NCBI GenBank assembly: GCA_009781725.1
Contig: WQVF01000033.1
Coordinates: forward strand, 1-40,767
Reading direction: 5' to 3'
Length of the DNA: 40,767 nucleotides
Origin: Defluviitaleaceae bacterium
Lineage (GTDB): Bacteria; Bacillota; Clostridia; Lachnospirales; WQUN01
The stretch's first letter is position 1. Every line of letters starts with the position of its first letter. The notes below the pieces were generated by a model that did no database searches, was not told the DNA's origin, and worked only from the letters and a program-made list of their open reading frames with translations. Shown piece after piece: positions 8,816 to 17,538 of this stretch. A program made the position numbers and the translations under genes.

Positions 8816-11052
8816 TGGATAGATTAGAACGGCTCCACCGGCAGTTTATCGCCCAAGACAATACAAGAACAGCCACGATTTATTCCTTGGGAAACTGGCT
8901 AGCATATCGCTTTGCAGCCAGGCCAGATAATATATATCTGGAACGGGCCTATCACGGCGCAATGACGGCTCACCGCCGCAACGAGCCCAATGTGAGGCTT
9001 CTTACCCTTGCTATTTTTATGGCAACAGAGTCCGGCCATTTTGATATTGCCGGTACCATGCTGGAAAAAGCCTTTGCATATCGCAAGTTTCTTATGTCCA
9101 ATGAGCCTTTCTACTACGGTGCTCTATGCTTTCTTAGAGCATATTTGGCTATCAAACAGCAGAAGACCCGTGCCGCAAAGAAGTACCACAAAGCATTTAC
9201 AGCATATGTACAAGGGGAAGATTACTCCCCCCATTACGATGTAATGGAGGGGCAGCTTAATTTGGCTGCCTATGATTATCCACAGGCTTACGGGTATTTA
9301 GCCAGGGCCTATGATGCAGGATGCCGCAATGTATATATATCCGAAGGGCTTTATCGCTGTTATATAAACGGGTATAGCGGAAATGAGCTTCACAGAATAC
9401 AAGCATACGCAACCCGCCACAACGCCCCACCCCACCCCCGTCATCCAGGCTGCATGGGCGAGCAGCAAACATGTTCTTTGTTTGCGACCAGCCCCGGCCT
9501 TGAGCCGGAATCCCTCGCCCCAAGTCCAACAACCAAAATCGACCCACAAACATCCCTAACCCAATTCGAAATAACCCCACCGCCAGACACCCGATATATC
9601 TATATCTCCCAGCCAGAAAAGAAGGGCATGGAAGAATACGAGGTAGACAGTATCTCATTGATAATTAATGCCACCGACAACTTCACATACGTATGCCTAG
9701 GAGCAGGCCGCCGCCATATTATCGACACAACACCCAATATACGCCGAGTTCTTCCCCAGGCAACACCGGAGCTGTACCATCATTACTATAATCAAGGAGA
9801 CAGACGATTCCAAGTGCTGGCATATCTGGCTTCCCATTACCTAGCTTATCCAACCGCCGATGCAATTCCTGTTTTCGAAGATATATTGGAAGAAAAAATC
9901 CTTCCCATACCATACCGAACGAAGCTGCTCATATCCCTAGGCCACTTATACTACCAACAAGGCCGCCTCCCCCAAGCCCTAGATTGCTATGATAAAATTG
10001 AGTTGCCGGGGGCGGAAGGTATAGACCTAGAAATAATCCTTAAGGCCTATCTCCAAAGCAATAATTACGATATGGCGGCAGAAATAATCGCCCGACATCA
10101 TGACATCATACCAGCGAAAACCGTATACGAAGCTATACACCGGCTCCCTGCCTATCCAAGTCTATCCCAAGCCGTATACAACCTACTATTATCCGGTCAT
10201 ATTTCCGATGCTCTGCTGACCTTCACATTAACCCACCACCAAGCCAGCCACAGAGAGTGGATAGCCTTAGCCAAGGCAATACAAACCCCAGACCCTCACC
10301 TGGACACAAAAATCCTATCCACCGGCCTATGGAGCCACCAATATGACTCACATACACAAAAGGCCTTCCGACGGCTATATAGCGCAGGAGAGGCCCAAAA
10401 GGAATGCGATGATTTTGTAGAACTACTAATCTTCGCAATCTTATCCCGGGACTTGGTCCCGGAGTATGAAACAATTAATACCTTAGAAAAGGTATATCTA
10501 TCAGAGGAAAAAGATTTTTTCCTGTTGCTGGCTCTTTGCCATGTTTACCTGGCTCACAAAATTACCACCCTGCGCTCAGATAAAATCATCCCATTGGCCA
10601 TTTCAGCTCAAGAAGAAATGGGGATTCTTCTGCCTGCATTCAAAGAAAACAAACCCCATCCACATCCATACTTGGAAAAATACCAGCCATTCCTATTCAA
10701 AGCTCCCCCCGGCAAGGATATCCAGCTATATTTTTCACTGGGCCAAGAGACCGAATTTAAGAACATCCCCATGGAATATCTGAGATATGGCCTATACACC
10801 GCCAAACTGCCCCTATTCTACAACGAGACTATCACCTACTATTACAGCGAGGAAAGAGAAACCGGCAGCATAGCCACCCCACATGCCACATACAAAAATG
10901 TCATCCCCTATCTAAACGAAAACCACCCAGATAAGTACTTCGCCATAAACAATGCGCTGGTATATGAGCAAATGTTTAGGCATGAGATGGCGGAGGGGAT
11001 TGTGGAAAGCCTAATTGATGAGGTTTCACTTGTAAGTGGCGAATTACTGTAG
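8815..11052 (+). CDS. TPR/helical-repeat protein, DUF5717-like C-terminal half (tentative)
   Basis: 745 residues, mostly helical repeats of about 34 residues with TPR character (for example LTLAIFMATESGHFDIAGTMLEKAF, LGHLYYQQGRLPQALDCYDKIE), interrupted by a Pro/Thr-rich linker at about 200-250 and a beta-rich insert (RYIYISQP through IDTTPN). It ends with a globular segment that contains FSLGQETEFKNIP and YYYSEERETGSI. No catalytic motif is recognised, so it is probably a scaffold. Its start shares one base with the stop of the previous gene (TAATG), with GGTGA as ribosome site, so the two proteins are likely made in equal amounts and work together. Together they look like one DUF5717 protein cut in two. 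Codon use shifts towards C-rich codons after about 9400. Confidence 0.75.
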   Translation: MDRLERLHRQFIAQDNTRTATIYSLGNWLAYRFAARPDNIYLERAYHGAMTAHRRNEPNVRLLTLAIFMATESGHFDIAGTMLEKAFAYRKFLMSNEPFYYGALCFLRAYLAIKQQKTRAAKKYHKAFTAYVQGEDYSPHYDVMEGQLNLAAYDYPQAYGYLARAYDAGCRNVYISEGLYRCYINGYSGNELHRIQAYATRHNAPPHPRHPGCMGEQQTCSLFATSPGLEPESLAPSPTTKIDPQTSLTQFEITPPPDTRYIYISQPEKKGMEEYEVDSISLIINATDNFTYVCLGAGRRHIIDTTPNIRRVLPQATPELYHHYYNQGDRRFQVLAYLASHYLAYPTADAIPVFEDILEEKILPIPYRTKLLISLGHLYYQQGRLPQALDCYDKIELPGAEGIDLEIILKAYLQSNNYDMAAEIIARHHDIIPAKTVYEAIHRLPAYPSLSQAVYNLLLSGHISDALLTFTLTHHQASHREWIALAKAIQTPDPHLDTKILSTGLWSHQYDSHTQKAFRRLYSAGEAQKECDDFVELLIFAILSRDLVPEYETINTLEKVYLSEEKDFFLLLALCHVYLAHKITTLRSDKIIPLAISAQEEMGILLPAFKENKPHPHPYLEKYQPFLFKAPPGKDIQLYFSLGQETEFKNIPMEYLRYGLYTAKLPLFYNETITYYYSEERETGSIATPHATYKNVIPYLNENHPDKYFAINNALVYEQMFRHEMAEGIVESLIDEVSLVSGELL

Positions 11053-11056
11053 ATTA

Positions 11057-11170
11057 TAGTGAAATCAATGAGAGACAGTCTCGCCCGAGCGGCACCCTGA
11101 AACGCCGAAATAAGGCGTTTTAGGGCGATTTTGCCGCGACAGACGAGACCGATTTCGAATTATTTCACTA
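11057..11170. mobile_element. MITE copy A, Correia-like, 114 bp, TA target duplication
   Basis: Terminal inverted repeats TAGTGAAAT...ATTTCACTA, flanked by TA on both sides (11055-11056 and 11171-11172). The subterminal parts differ between the ends: CAATGAGAGACAGTC on the left, AATTCGAAATCGGTC read inward from the right. The interior folds as nested stems (AAACGCC/GGCGTTT, CGGC...GCCG). Its reverse complement is about 95% identical to copy B at 25643-25756, with the same length. It has no coding capacity, so it would need a transposase in trans (TA duplication suggests the IS630/Tc1 type). Confidence 0.85.
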
Positions 11171-11176
11171 TAGTAT

Positions 11177-11215
11177 AAAAACGCCCTCGGCAACATACCG
11201 AGGGCGTTTATTTTA
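11177..11215. terminator. Bidirectional intrinsic terminator between the TPR gene and veg
   Basis: Stem AACGCCCTCGG / CCGAGGGCGTT with a 7-nt loop. A T-rich tract follows on the plus strand (TTTATTTT) and TTTTTATA follows on the minus strand. It serves the convergent genes ending at 11052 (+) and 11233 (-). Confidence 0.9.
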
Positions 11216-11232
11216 AATCGTCTTTTTTAATT

Positions 11233-11475
11233 TTAGTCACATAAAGTTATCTCAACGGAATTGGTCAACACATCCGTATAACTAAAAGACAACTTACGTG
11301 ATGTGCCAGAACTTTCATTTAATTGTACTGTAAATATACTGGGGTAGGCATGGGATACTATCCCACTGCTTACAACGGATTTATGGCGGCCCTTATTGGT
11401 CTCTAACCTGACCTTGGAGCCTACTATTTTTTGGATATCACTTCTAACATGAAAAACATCAGTTCTGTCAAACAA
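11233..11475 (-). CDS. veg: Veg family protein
   Basis: An 80-residue Veg protein. Members are small SH3-like proteins; B. subtilis Veg is highly expressed and has been linked to biofilm and germination phenotypes, with no settled biochemistry. Seen: GSKVRLETNKGRHK, SGIVSHAYPSIFTVQL and the hallmark SFSYTDVLTNSVEITL. Start chosen as TTG at 11475. AGGAGAGGTGA, a near-complete anti-16S match, ends 5 nt upstream; the length then fits the family; and a strong promoter places the transcript start near 11540, so the longer frame starting at 11535 would have almost no leader. It is monocistronic, with a terminator just downstream. Confidence 0.88.
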   Translation of the reverse strand: MFDRTDVFHVRSDIQKIVGSKVRLETNKGRHKSVVSSGIVSHAYPSIFTVQLNESSGTSRKLSFSYTDVLTNSVEITLCD

Positions 11476-11545
11476 GCGCGTCACCTCTCCTAAAGTATAG
11501 TCTTTGGTCTGCCCTGCCTTTACCCCCTTCCGCATAGATTTGAGT

Positions 11546-11574
11546 ATTGTAATCCAAATTTAATGTTTTGTCAA
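11546..11574 (-). promoter_or_regulatory. Sigma-A promoter of veg
   Basis: Minus-strand TTGACA (11569-11574), a 17-bp spacer, then TACAAT (11546-11551). This is close to consensus and gives a leader of about 65 nt to the TTG start. veg promoters are known as strong in Bacillus. Confidence 0.85.
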
Positions 11575-11601
11575 ATTTTACGCTTGACAAATCCCGATTT
11601 T

Positions 11602-11627
11602 GTCATTGCAAGCGTAGCGAAGCAATC
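11602..11627. repeat. Half copy of the TCATTGCGAGCG palindromic repeat, inside a gene end
   Basis: GTCATTGCAAGCGTAGCGAA plus GCAATC matches one arm of the repeat at 6163-6223. Read on the minus strand it supplies the last eight sense codons (KIASLRLQ) and the stop of the TRM11-like gene. Confidence 0.85.
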
Positions 11628-12634
11628 TTGGGTTTTACTCCCACAATCAAATCCCGATGTGTGGCTTGGTCTAGCCTGTGGGAAAAATCTAAACCCCTAT
11701 CTTTCACTGTCAGTCCATTATCAATAAATAGTCTCTCCATTTCTTCCCGTTTTATCAAAAATAAATTCCACGCCAGCACAATTGCCCCACCTGGCTTTAA
11801 AACCTGCATCCATCCCGGCATTGCCTCTTGCAAAAGTCCCATTGCATTCCGGGATTGGCCTTGGCTTTGTGGCTTGCTCTTTGCCCCATGCTGTACACCG
11901 TATGGCAAATCCCCTACTATGGCATGGAAAGTTCCCTTTTTGTAAAAGGCACGGGTATGCCTGGTATCCCCGGCAATCATCTCAAAGGTTATGGTTTGAC
12001 CGGATTTCATATTTTCTTTGCTGTCGGCTATCTGGGCGGTGTAGCGTGTCGCGGAGAATTTTTTGCCACTGCTGTCTATGCCGCTTACTTTTTCTTGATG
12101 GCTATTATGTTTGTACCTGGCCATTTCTAGGTGCTTTTTTATATATACGAAGGACTCATAAGCAGGTTTTGGGTCGATTTCTATGCCGTATACATCGCTG
12201 TTTTGCATTAGTCCTTCGTATAGAGTGGTGCCTTTGCCAGCCATTGGGTCTAGAAGTTTGATATTATCGGTGCTGTAGTGAGTCAGTGCCAGGTTTAGCA
12301 TTAGACGGGTAAATATCTCACTGGTTTTGCCGCTGTATTTTAGTATTGAACTGATGTCTTCATGGATAAAATAGCCGCAGTCTCTTTCTATTGGCTTAAG
12401 CAGGTCGCTTCGTATTTCAAACAGGGCATATGAAAAGGATAGCCTTGATAGAAGCCGGATATTTTCAGCCGACAATTCTCCTTCAAATACGATATATGGC
12501 AATCCGCCGATATTTTCTTCCCGGATATTGATTGCATACTCACACAGATAGCTTATTTCACATAAAGCCATAGCTCCAGCACTTTCCAAATAAACCCGCC
12601 GATGGCGGGGGCATAACATAATCGCGTATGTCAT
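11603..12634 (-). CDS. TRM11-like SAM-dependent RNA methyltransferase (UPF0020/THUMP-class)
   Basis: 343 residues. The C-terminal half is a Rossmann methylase: motif I LLDPMAGKGTTLYEG, then YGIEIDPKPAYES (motif II acidic residue), and GDLPYG, the (D/N)PPY-type catalytic motif of N2-guanine and N6-adenine methylases acting on tRNA or rRNA. The N-terminal half (about 1-125) is not a clear THUMP domain. The enzyme is cytoplasmic; its substrate nucleotide is unknown. The start is the ATG at 12634, with GGAGG 8 nt upstream. The eight C-terminal residues are encoded by a dispersed repeat, so the original end was probably replaced. The gene is divergent from the DtxR-family regulator, with 64 bp between. 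Confidence 0.82.
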   Translation of the reverse strand: MTYAIMLCPRHRRVYLESAGAMALCEISYLCEYAINIREENIGGLPYIVFEGELSAENIRLLSRLSFSYALFEIRSDLLKPIERDCGYFIHEDISSILKYSGKTSEIFTRLMLNLALTHYSTDNIKLLDPMAGKGTTLYEGLMQNSDVYGIEIDPKPAYESFVYIKKHLEMARYKHNSHQEKVSGIDSSGKKFSATRYTAQIADSKENMKSGQTITFEMIAGDTRHTRAFYKKGTFHAIVGDLPYGVQHGAKSKPQSQGQSRNAMGLLQEAMPGWMQVLKPGGAIVLAWNLFLIKREEMERLFIDNGLTVKDRGLDFSHRLDQATHRDLIVGVKPKIASLRLQ

Positions 12635-12698
12635 CAACTTTGCCTCCGTATCTATACTTTGCTATACTTTACCAAACTATCCACAAGGGGATTTATAT

Positions 12699-13100
12699 AT
12701 GAAAATCCAAACCTCAGCCGAGGATTATCTCGAAGCTATTTTAGTCCTATCCCAAAAAAAAGGCAAAGTCCGCTCTGTGGATATTGCCCAGCACATGAGT
12801 TATTCCAAACCTACGATTAGCATAATGATGAAACAGTTCCGGGAAAATGGGTATATTGAAATAGACCAAGACCGGAATATCAATCTTACAGACAAAGGCA
12901 CCGAAATTGCACAGCGCACCTATGAGCGGCATATGCTCTTCGCAAAATTTCTCATAGACATCGGTGTAGATGAAGAAACTGCTTATGCAGATGCTTGCAA
13001 AATAGAGCATAGTATCAGCGAGGTAAGCTTTGAGCGGTTTAGGGATTTTTATGATATATTCAGAGGGAATTCTGATAAAAACGGAGGTAAACATGCGTAA
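12699..13100 (+). CDS. DtxR/MntR-family metal-dependent transcriptional regulator
   Basis: A 133-residue winged-helix repressor. Residues 5-70 form the DNA-binding domain (SAEDYLEAILVLSQ, IAQHMSYSKPTISIMMKQF). Residues 70-125 are the dimerisation and metal-binding domain. Candidate ligands equivalent to those of MntR are Asp9/Glu12, the His in YERHMLF and the Glu-His pair in KIEHSIS. There is no C-terminal SH3 domain, as in MntR. Such regulators control Mn(II) or Fe(II) uptake, but no transporter is adjacent. It overlaps pyruvate kinase by 8 bp, so the two are cotranscribed. Pyruvate kinase needs divalent metal, which makes the pairing suggestive but not proof of regulation. Confidence 0.88.
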   Translation: MKIQTSAEDYLEAILVLSQKKGKVRSVDIAQHMSYSKPTISIMMKQFRENGYIEIDQDRNINLTDKGTEIAQRTYERHMLFAKFLIDIGVDEETAYADACKIEHSISEVSFERFRDFYDIFRGNSDKNGGKHA

Positions 13101-14838
13101 GACAAAAATCCTAGCAACCCTTGGTCCTGCCACCAAGGACGTAGCCACAATCAAGAAAATGATTAAAGCCGGACTTGACGCTGCCCGAGTAAACTTTTCC
13201 CATGGCACTTACGAGTCCCATACCAAGATTATAAATATGCTCAAAAAAGCCCGGGAAGAAATGGATAAGCCCATTCCAATAGTGCTGGATACCAAAGGCC
13301 CGGAGATTCGTATTAAAAACTTCGAAGCAGATAAAATTTACTTGGAGCAGGGGGCAGTCTTTACCCTCACTACTCGGGATGTACCAGGTACCCAGGAGAT
13401 AGTATCCGTTTCTTACAAGGATCTACCCAAGGACTTGCAGGTAGGCAGCCGGGTCCTAATCGACGACGGTCTCCTTGAGCTTAAGGTCACCGGCCTCACA
13501 AAGACAGATGTGAAATGCGTGCTTATAAATTCCGGCTTTATCAGCTCCCGCAAGGGAGTCAATATCCCGGATGTATATGTAAATCTACCCTCCCTTACGG
13601 AACAGGACATTGAGGATATAAAATTCGGTATAAAAATGGAAGTGGACTTTGTTGCCGCGTCATTTGTACGTACCGCGTCGGATATCCAAAATATTCGAAA
13701 GGTGCTGGAGGACAACGGCGGTCAGCATATTCATATAATAGCAAAAATCGAATCCCGTGAAGGGGTAGACAATATAGAAAGCATATTGGATGTAGCCGAC
13801 GGAATCATGGTAGCTCGTGGGGATCTTGGAGTGGAAATCCCGCCGGAGGAAGTACCGATTGTCCAAAAAAACCTGATTGCCAGCTGCAACAAGGTAGGCA
13901 AGCCCGTAATCACCGCAACCCATATGCTGGAGTCTATGCAAAGCAACCCCCGCCCCACCCGTGCTGAGGCTAACGATGTCGCCAATGCAATATTCGACGG
14001 CACCGATGTGATTATGCTCTCCGGGGAAACTGCCAGCGGCCAATATCCTGTGGAGAGTGTCGCCATGATGGCTCGTATCGCAACAGAAGTTGAACGCACC
14101 TTTGATTACAGCAAAATCATGCATAGTAACCTAAAACGTAATGTCACCAACGCAATCTCAGCCGCCGCAGTAAAGACCGCGGCAGAGCTGGAAGCGGCCT
14201 GCATCGTCCCAATAACAGACTCAGGGTTTGCATCCAGGATGGTCTCCCGCTGCCGCCCCGCCTGTCCAATACTGGCGATAACCGCAGATGAATGCGCCTG
14301 TCGCCAGCTAAACTTAAGCTGGGGATGTATGCCCGTACTCAGCGAGCCCTTTATCGGCGATAGCGAAGTCTTCGATATTGCGGAAGAAATGGCGATGAAG
14401 CATGGCCTTGCCAAGGCAGGTGAGACTATCATCTCCGTAGCCGGAGTCCCAGTAGGCATAGCCGGCACCACCAACACAATGAAAGTCCGCACAGTAGGCA
14501 ATGTACTAGCCCAAGGTGAAGGCAATAATCGCGGAGTTGTACAAGGGATAACAAGGGTATTCAAGACCCCGGATGTAAGCGAACGCCCCTACTTCGAACA
14601 GGGAGACATTATAATCTGCACCCAAACCAGCGATAAAATGATGGAATATATAAAAAAGGCCGGGGCCATAGTAATTGGCTCTTGGGAGCATATGGACACA
14701 AGCCACGCCAAAACCGTAGCAAAGGCATTGGATATCCCGCTGCTTAAGGTACATGTAAGGGCGGTTGATTTTGTGGCACCAGGGCTACCGGTTACAGTGG
14801 ATACGGAGTCTGGGCTTTTGATTAATGGGTATAGGTAA
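13093..14838 (+). CDS. pyk: Pyruvate kinase (long Bacillus type)
   Basis: A 581-residue enzyme converting PEP and ADP to pyruvate and ATP in the last step of glycolysis. Seen: KTKILATLGPATK at the N terminus, VARGDLGVEIPPEEVPIVQK (catalytic loop) and VITATHMLESM (signature lysine region is the AKIESREG strand). The family core ends near residue 475. The remaining about 105 residues match the extra PEP-utilising swivel domain of Bacillus-type enzymes, but the usual GG-TSHAA motif is degenerate here (MDTSHAKTVAKAL). The ATG at 13093 has a good GGAGG 7 nt upstream and lies inside the end of the regulator gene. Confidence 0.97.
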   Translation: MRKTKILATLGPATKDVATIKKMIKAGLDAARVNFSHGTYESHTKIINMLKKAREEMDKPIPIVLDTKGPEIRIKNFEADKIYLEQGAVFTLTTRDVPGTQEIVSVSYKDLPKDLQVGSRVLIDDGLLELKVTGLTKTDVKCVLINSGFISSRKGVNIPDVYVNLPSLTEQDIEDIKFGIKMEVDFVAASFVRTASDIQNIRKVLEDNGGQHIHIIAKIESREGVDNIESILDVADGIMVARGDLGVEIPPEEVPIVQKNLIASCNKVGKPVITATHMLESMQSNPRPTRAEANDVANAIFDGTDVIMLSGETASGQYPVESVAMMARIATEVERTFDYSKIMHSNLKRNVTNAISAAAVKTAAELEAACIVPITDSGFASRMVSRCRPACPILAITADECACRQLNLSWGCMPVLSEPFIGDSEVFDIAEEMAMKHGLAKAGETIISVAGVPVGIAGTTNTMKVRTVGNVLAQGEGNNRGVVQGITRVFKTPDVSERPYFEQGDIIICTQTSDKMMEYIKKAGAIVIGSWEHMDTSHAKTVAKALDIPLLKVHVRAVDFVAPGLPVTVDTESGLLINGYR

Positions 14839-14875
14839 CTTCCAATTAACTCGCTATATCACGATAGTACCTGCT

Positions 14876-14930
14876 AAAAAAGCGGCTGGCCGACTTGATG
14901 CTTGAGTCAAAGTGGTGCAGTCGCTTTTTA
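14876..14930 (+). terminator. Terminator after pyk, repeated-module type
   Basis: AAAAAAGCG ... CGCTTTTTA forms the outer stem, with an inner GACTT...GAGTC hairpin. The reverse complement of 32393-32448 has the same layout and about three quarters identical bases, so this is a shared terminator module. Confidence 0.75.
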
Positions 14931-14931
14931 T

Positions 14932-14960
14932 TTGATTACACCCCATTCGGGTGATATATT
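14932..14960 (+). promoter_or_regulatory. Promoter of the HAD-hscC operon
   Basis: TTGATT (14932-14937), a 17-bp spacer, then TATATT (14955-14960), about 20 bp before the start codon region. The spacer contains CCCCATTCGGG, a short inverted repeat. Confidence 0.6.
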
Positions 14961-14980
14961 AGAAAAGAAAGGAGTGGAAT

Positions 14981-15622
14981 ATGCATATTTCCCCAAAAGC
15001 CTACATCTTTGACTTAGATGGCACCTTATTTGAATCCATGGATGTTTGGAGCAAGGTTGACGATGCTTTCTTTGAAAAGCGGGGTATTTCCCGCCCAGAT
15101 AACTATTTCGAGAAAATAATAGCCATGCATTTCGACGAGGCGGCTGTTTATACAAAAAATCTCCTCGACTTACCTGACAGTCCCGAGGCCATAATGCAGG
15201 AGTGGCTGGATACGGCTATTGATGCATACAGCAATGATGTGGATATGAAACCTTACGCTAGGGAGTATCTCATTGCCCTTAAGGCTAAGGGTGCAAAATT
15301 AGCCGTAGCCACCAGCCTACCTACAGAATTACTGACTCCGGCCTTGCATAAACATGGAATCTATCATATATTCGACGCAATATGTACAGCAAGTGAGGTT
15401 GGCTGCGGCAAAACTAAACCGGATATATTTGTGCTTGCGGCAAAAAAACTCGGCATCCCTCCAAAGGACTGCTTGCTTTATGACGATATCCTGGCAGCGG
15501 TAAAGAGTGCCAAGAGCATTGGCATGAAGGTTTGCGGGGTGTATGATAAGACCTCTGCCATGCATTGGGATGAAATCAAGGAAATAGCCGATTTTGCAAT
15601 TCACAGCTTTAAGGAGTTATAG
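14981..15622 (+). CDS. HAD-superfamily phosphatase (beta-phosphoglucomutase-like)
   Basis: A 213-residue haloacid dehalogenase family hydrolase. Motif I is FDLDGTLFES with nucleophile Asp11 and Asp13. The helical cap (about 18-80) is of the C1 type found in phosphoglycolate phosphatase and beta-phosphoglucomutase relatives. Motif II is AVATS, motif III the Lys in GKTKPDIF, and motif IV is LLYDDILAA, with one Asp where DD or GD-x-D is usual. The substrate is unknown. AAAGGAG precedes the ATG. The stop codon is followed directly by the ATG of hscC (TAGATG), so the two genes are translationally linked. Confidence 0.85.
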   Translation: MHISPKAYIFDLDGTLFESMDVWSKVDDAFFEKRGISRPDNYFEKIIAMHFDEAAVYTKNLLDLPDSPEAIMQEWLDTAIDAYSNDVDMKPYAREYLIALKAKGAKLAVATSLPTELLTPALHKHGIYHIFDAICTASEVGCGKTKPDIFVLAAKKLGIPPKDCLLYDDILAAVKSAKSIGMKVCGVYDKTSAMHWDEIKEIADFAIHSFKEL

Positions 15623-17314
15623 ATGATAATAGGAATCGACCTAGGTACTACCAATAGCCTTGCAGCATTTTTTACCAAAGACGGGCCCGAGCTTATTCTC
15701 AATGCTTTTGGGGAGACTATGACCCCGTCTGTTGTAGGTGTAGATGAAGACGGTCATGTGTTGGTTGGCAAAATCGCCAAGGAACGTCTTCTGACTCATC
15801 CTGCTTACACCGCATCGGTTTTCAAACGGAATATGGGCACAAAAAAGACCTTTACTTTAGGTGATAAGTCATTTTTGCCAGAAGAGCTCTCTGCCATTAT
15901 TATACGCCGGCTTAAGGAAGACGCGGAAGTGCATCTTAAACAGCCGGTTACCGAGGCCGTCGTAAGTGTACCAGCCTATTTTAGCGATGCTCAACGCCGT
16001 GCTACCAAGGCCGCCGGTGAGCTTGCCGGGCTCAAGGTCGAGCGCATAGTCAGCGAGCCTACCTGCGCCGCCCTTGCTTATGGCCTACATGAAAAGGAAG
16101 ACTACACCAAGTTTCTGGTCTTCGACCTAGGTGGCGGCACCTTTGATGTTTCTATTTTGGAAAAATACAAAAACGTAATGGAAGTCAGGGCTGTTGCCGG
16201 GGACAATTTCCTTGGGGGTGAGGATTTCACTCAAATTCTTATAAATCACTTTTCCATGAAGCATGACCTGGATTTGGCACAGCTATCCATACAAGAAATG
16301 GCTGCCCTTACCAAGACTGCGGAGATGGCGAAGCTTACCCTATCCGATAATTCTACCGCTAATATGCGCTTCTGGCTCGACGATGAAGAGCTGACAACAT
16401 CTGTAACCAGCCATCAATACGAAAAATACTGTGAGCCCCTGTTCTCCGCTTTGCGTCATCCCATCAAGCGTGCCCTTGGGGATGCCAATCTTAAGCTTTC
16501 GGATATCGACAATGTGCTCCTTGTTGGAGGTGCAACAAAGCTGCCTCTGATTCGCAGCTTTGTGGGCAAGCTATTGGGGCGGTTTCCTTCTTCCCATATA
16601 AACCAAGACGAGGTTGTGGCACTTGGTGCGGCTGTTCACGGTGCTCTTAAGGCCCGTAACGAGTCCCTTACGGAAATTGTGCTCACCGACGTCTGCCCAT
16701 ACACCCTGGGCACAGAGGTTGCAATCCAGCGGCCAAACGGCATTTTCGAGCCAGGGCATTATGCTCCCATAATTGAGCGGAATGCCACGGTGCCCGTCTC
16801 CCGGGTAGAGCGTTTTTATACATTGACAGATAACCAGGCCAAGATAACTTCGGCAATCCTTCAAGGAGAAAGCCGTAAGGCTGATGATAATATTAAACTG
16901 GGGGAAGTAACAGTTCCCGTCCCTCCCGGCCCAGCCGGTAAGGAGTCTGTAGATATTCGTTTTACTTATGATATAAACGGTATCCTGGAAGCAGAGGTAA
17001 AGGTAATCTCCACCGGGGTAACAGATAGAGCGGTAATAGAAAATAACCCCGGTACCCTAACGCCTGCGGAACTTGCCGAAAAGCTTGCCGCAATGCAAGA
17101 GCTTAAAATTCATCCCAGAGAAAAGGAAGAGTATCGCTATCTGCTGGCATGGGGGGAACGGCTTTATGAAGAAAGCAGAGGCGACAGACGTAAATACCTA
17201 GAGGAGATATTACGCCAATACGATGATATGCTAGATGCCCAAGATGAGCGGGCAATCAGAGATTACAGCCAGGAGTTTAAGGAGATTCTTTCGGATTTTG
17301 AAATGGAAATATAG
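15623..17314 (+). CDS. hscC: Hsp70-family chaperone HscC
   Basis: A 563-residue DnaK paralogue of the HscC (Hsc62) class. The ATPase domain runs from 1 to about 365: [15 protein letters not shown] (phosphate 1), [16 protein letters not shown] (phosphate 2), [10 protein letters not shown], and [14 protein letters not shown] (adenosine motif). A short linker (TDVCPYTLG) and a substrate-binding beta domain ([11 protein letters not shown]) follow, then a reduced helical lid. At about 560 residues it is shorter than DnaK and lacks the GGMP-rich tail, which fits HscC. No J-protein or GrpE is adjacent. E. coli HscC has been reported to act on sigma-70 availability; whether that holds here is unknown. 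AAGGAG lies within the end of the HAD gene. Confidence 0.92.
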   Translation: MIIGIDLGTTNSLAAFFTKDGPELILNAFGETMTPSVVGVDEDGHVLVGKIAKERLLTHPAYTASVFKRNMGTKKTFTLGDKSFLPEELSAIIIRRLKEDAEVHLKQPVTEAVVSVPAYFSDAQRRATKAAGELAGLKVERIVSEPTCAALAYGLHEKEDYTKFLVFDLGGGTFDVSILEKYKNVMEVRAVAGDNFLGGEDFTQILINHFSMKHDLDLAQLSIQEMAALTKTAEMAKLTLSDNSTANMRFWLDDEELTTSVTSHQYEKYCEPLFSALRHPIKRALGDANLKLSDIDNVLLVGGATKLPLIRSFVGKLLGRFPSSHINQDEVVALGAAVHGALKARNESLTEIVLTDVCPYTLGTEVAIQRPNGIFEPGHYAPIIERNATVPVSRVERFYTLTDNQAKITSAILQGESRKADDNIKLGEVTVPVPPGPAGKESVDIRFTYDINGILEAEVKVISTGVTDRAVIENNPGTLTPAELAEKLAAMQELKIHPREKEEYRYLLAWGERLYEESRGDRRKYLEEILRQYDDMLDAQDERAIRDYSQEFKEILSDFEMEI

Positions 17315-17320
17315 GTGATA

Positions 17321-17427
17321 CCGATTCCAAATTAAAACCTGTCTGACAGAGCGGCGGCTTGAAACGCGAAGTAAGCGTTTCAAGCGGTTTTGCCGCGATA
17401 GGCAGATAGGATTTTAATTGGAATCGG
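17321..17427. mobile_element. MITE-like element C, 107 bp, TA flanks, distinct ends
   Basis: Flanked by TA (17319-17320 and 17428-17429), with terminal inverted repeats CCGATTCCAA-TTAAAA. The ends are unlike copies A and B, but the interior (GCGGC, then CTTGAAACGC...GCGTTTCAAG, then TTTTGCCGCG) mirrors their core, CCTGAAACGCC...GGCGTTT...TTTTGCCGCG. It folds into one long branched hairpin between hscC and the next gene. No ORF. Confidence 0.7.
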
Positions 17428-17538
17428 TATGAAGTTTTGTCGTTTTGACCAAACCTTTTTCATGCCATTTTTACGATGTTTTATAGATTTATTAAGCCAT
17501 ATGCAGCTGTTTATGTGTTTTTAGGAGGGTGAAAGCTT

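Noticed and set aside
11782..12261. Plus-strand ORF of 159 codons opposite the methylase
   Set aside because: It is the shadow of the TRM11-like gene, has no ribosome site and no recognisable domain.
13660..14124. Long minus-strand frames within pyruvate kinase
   Set aside because: They lie opposite a full-length conserved gene, have no ribosome site and show no family resemblance.
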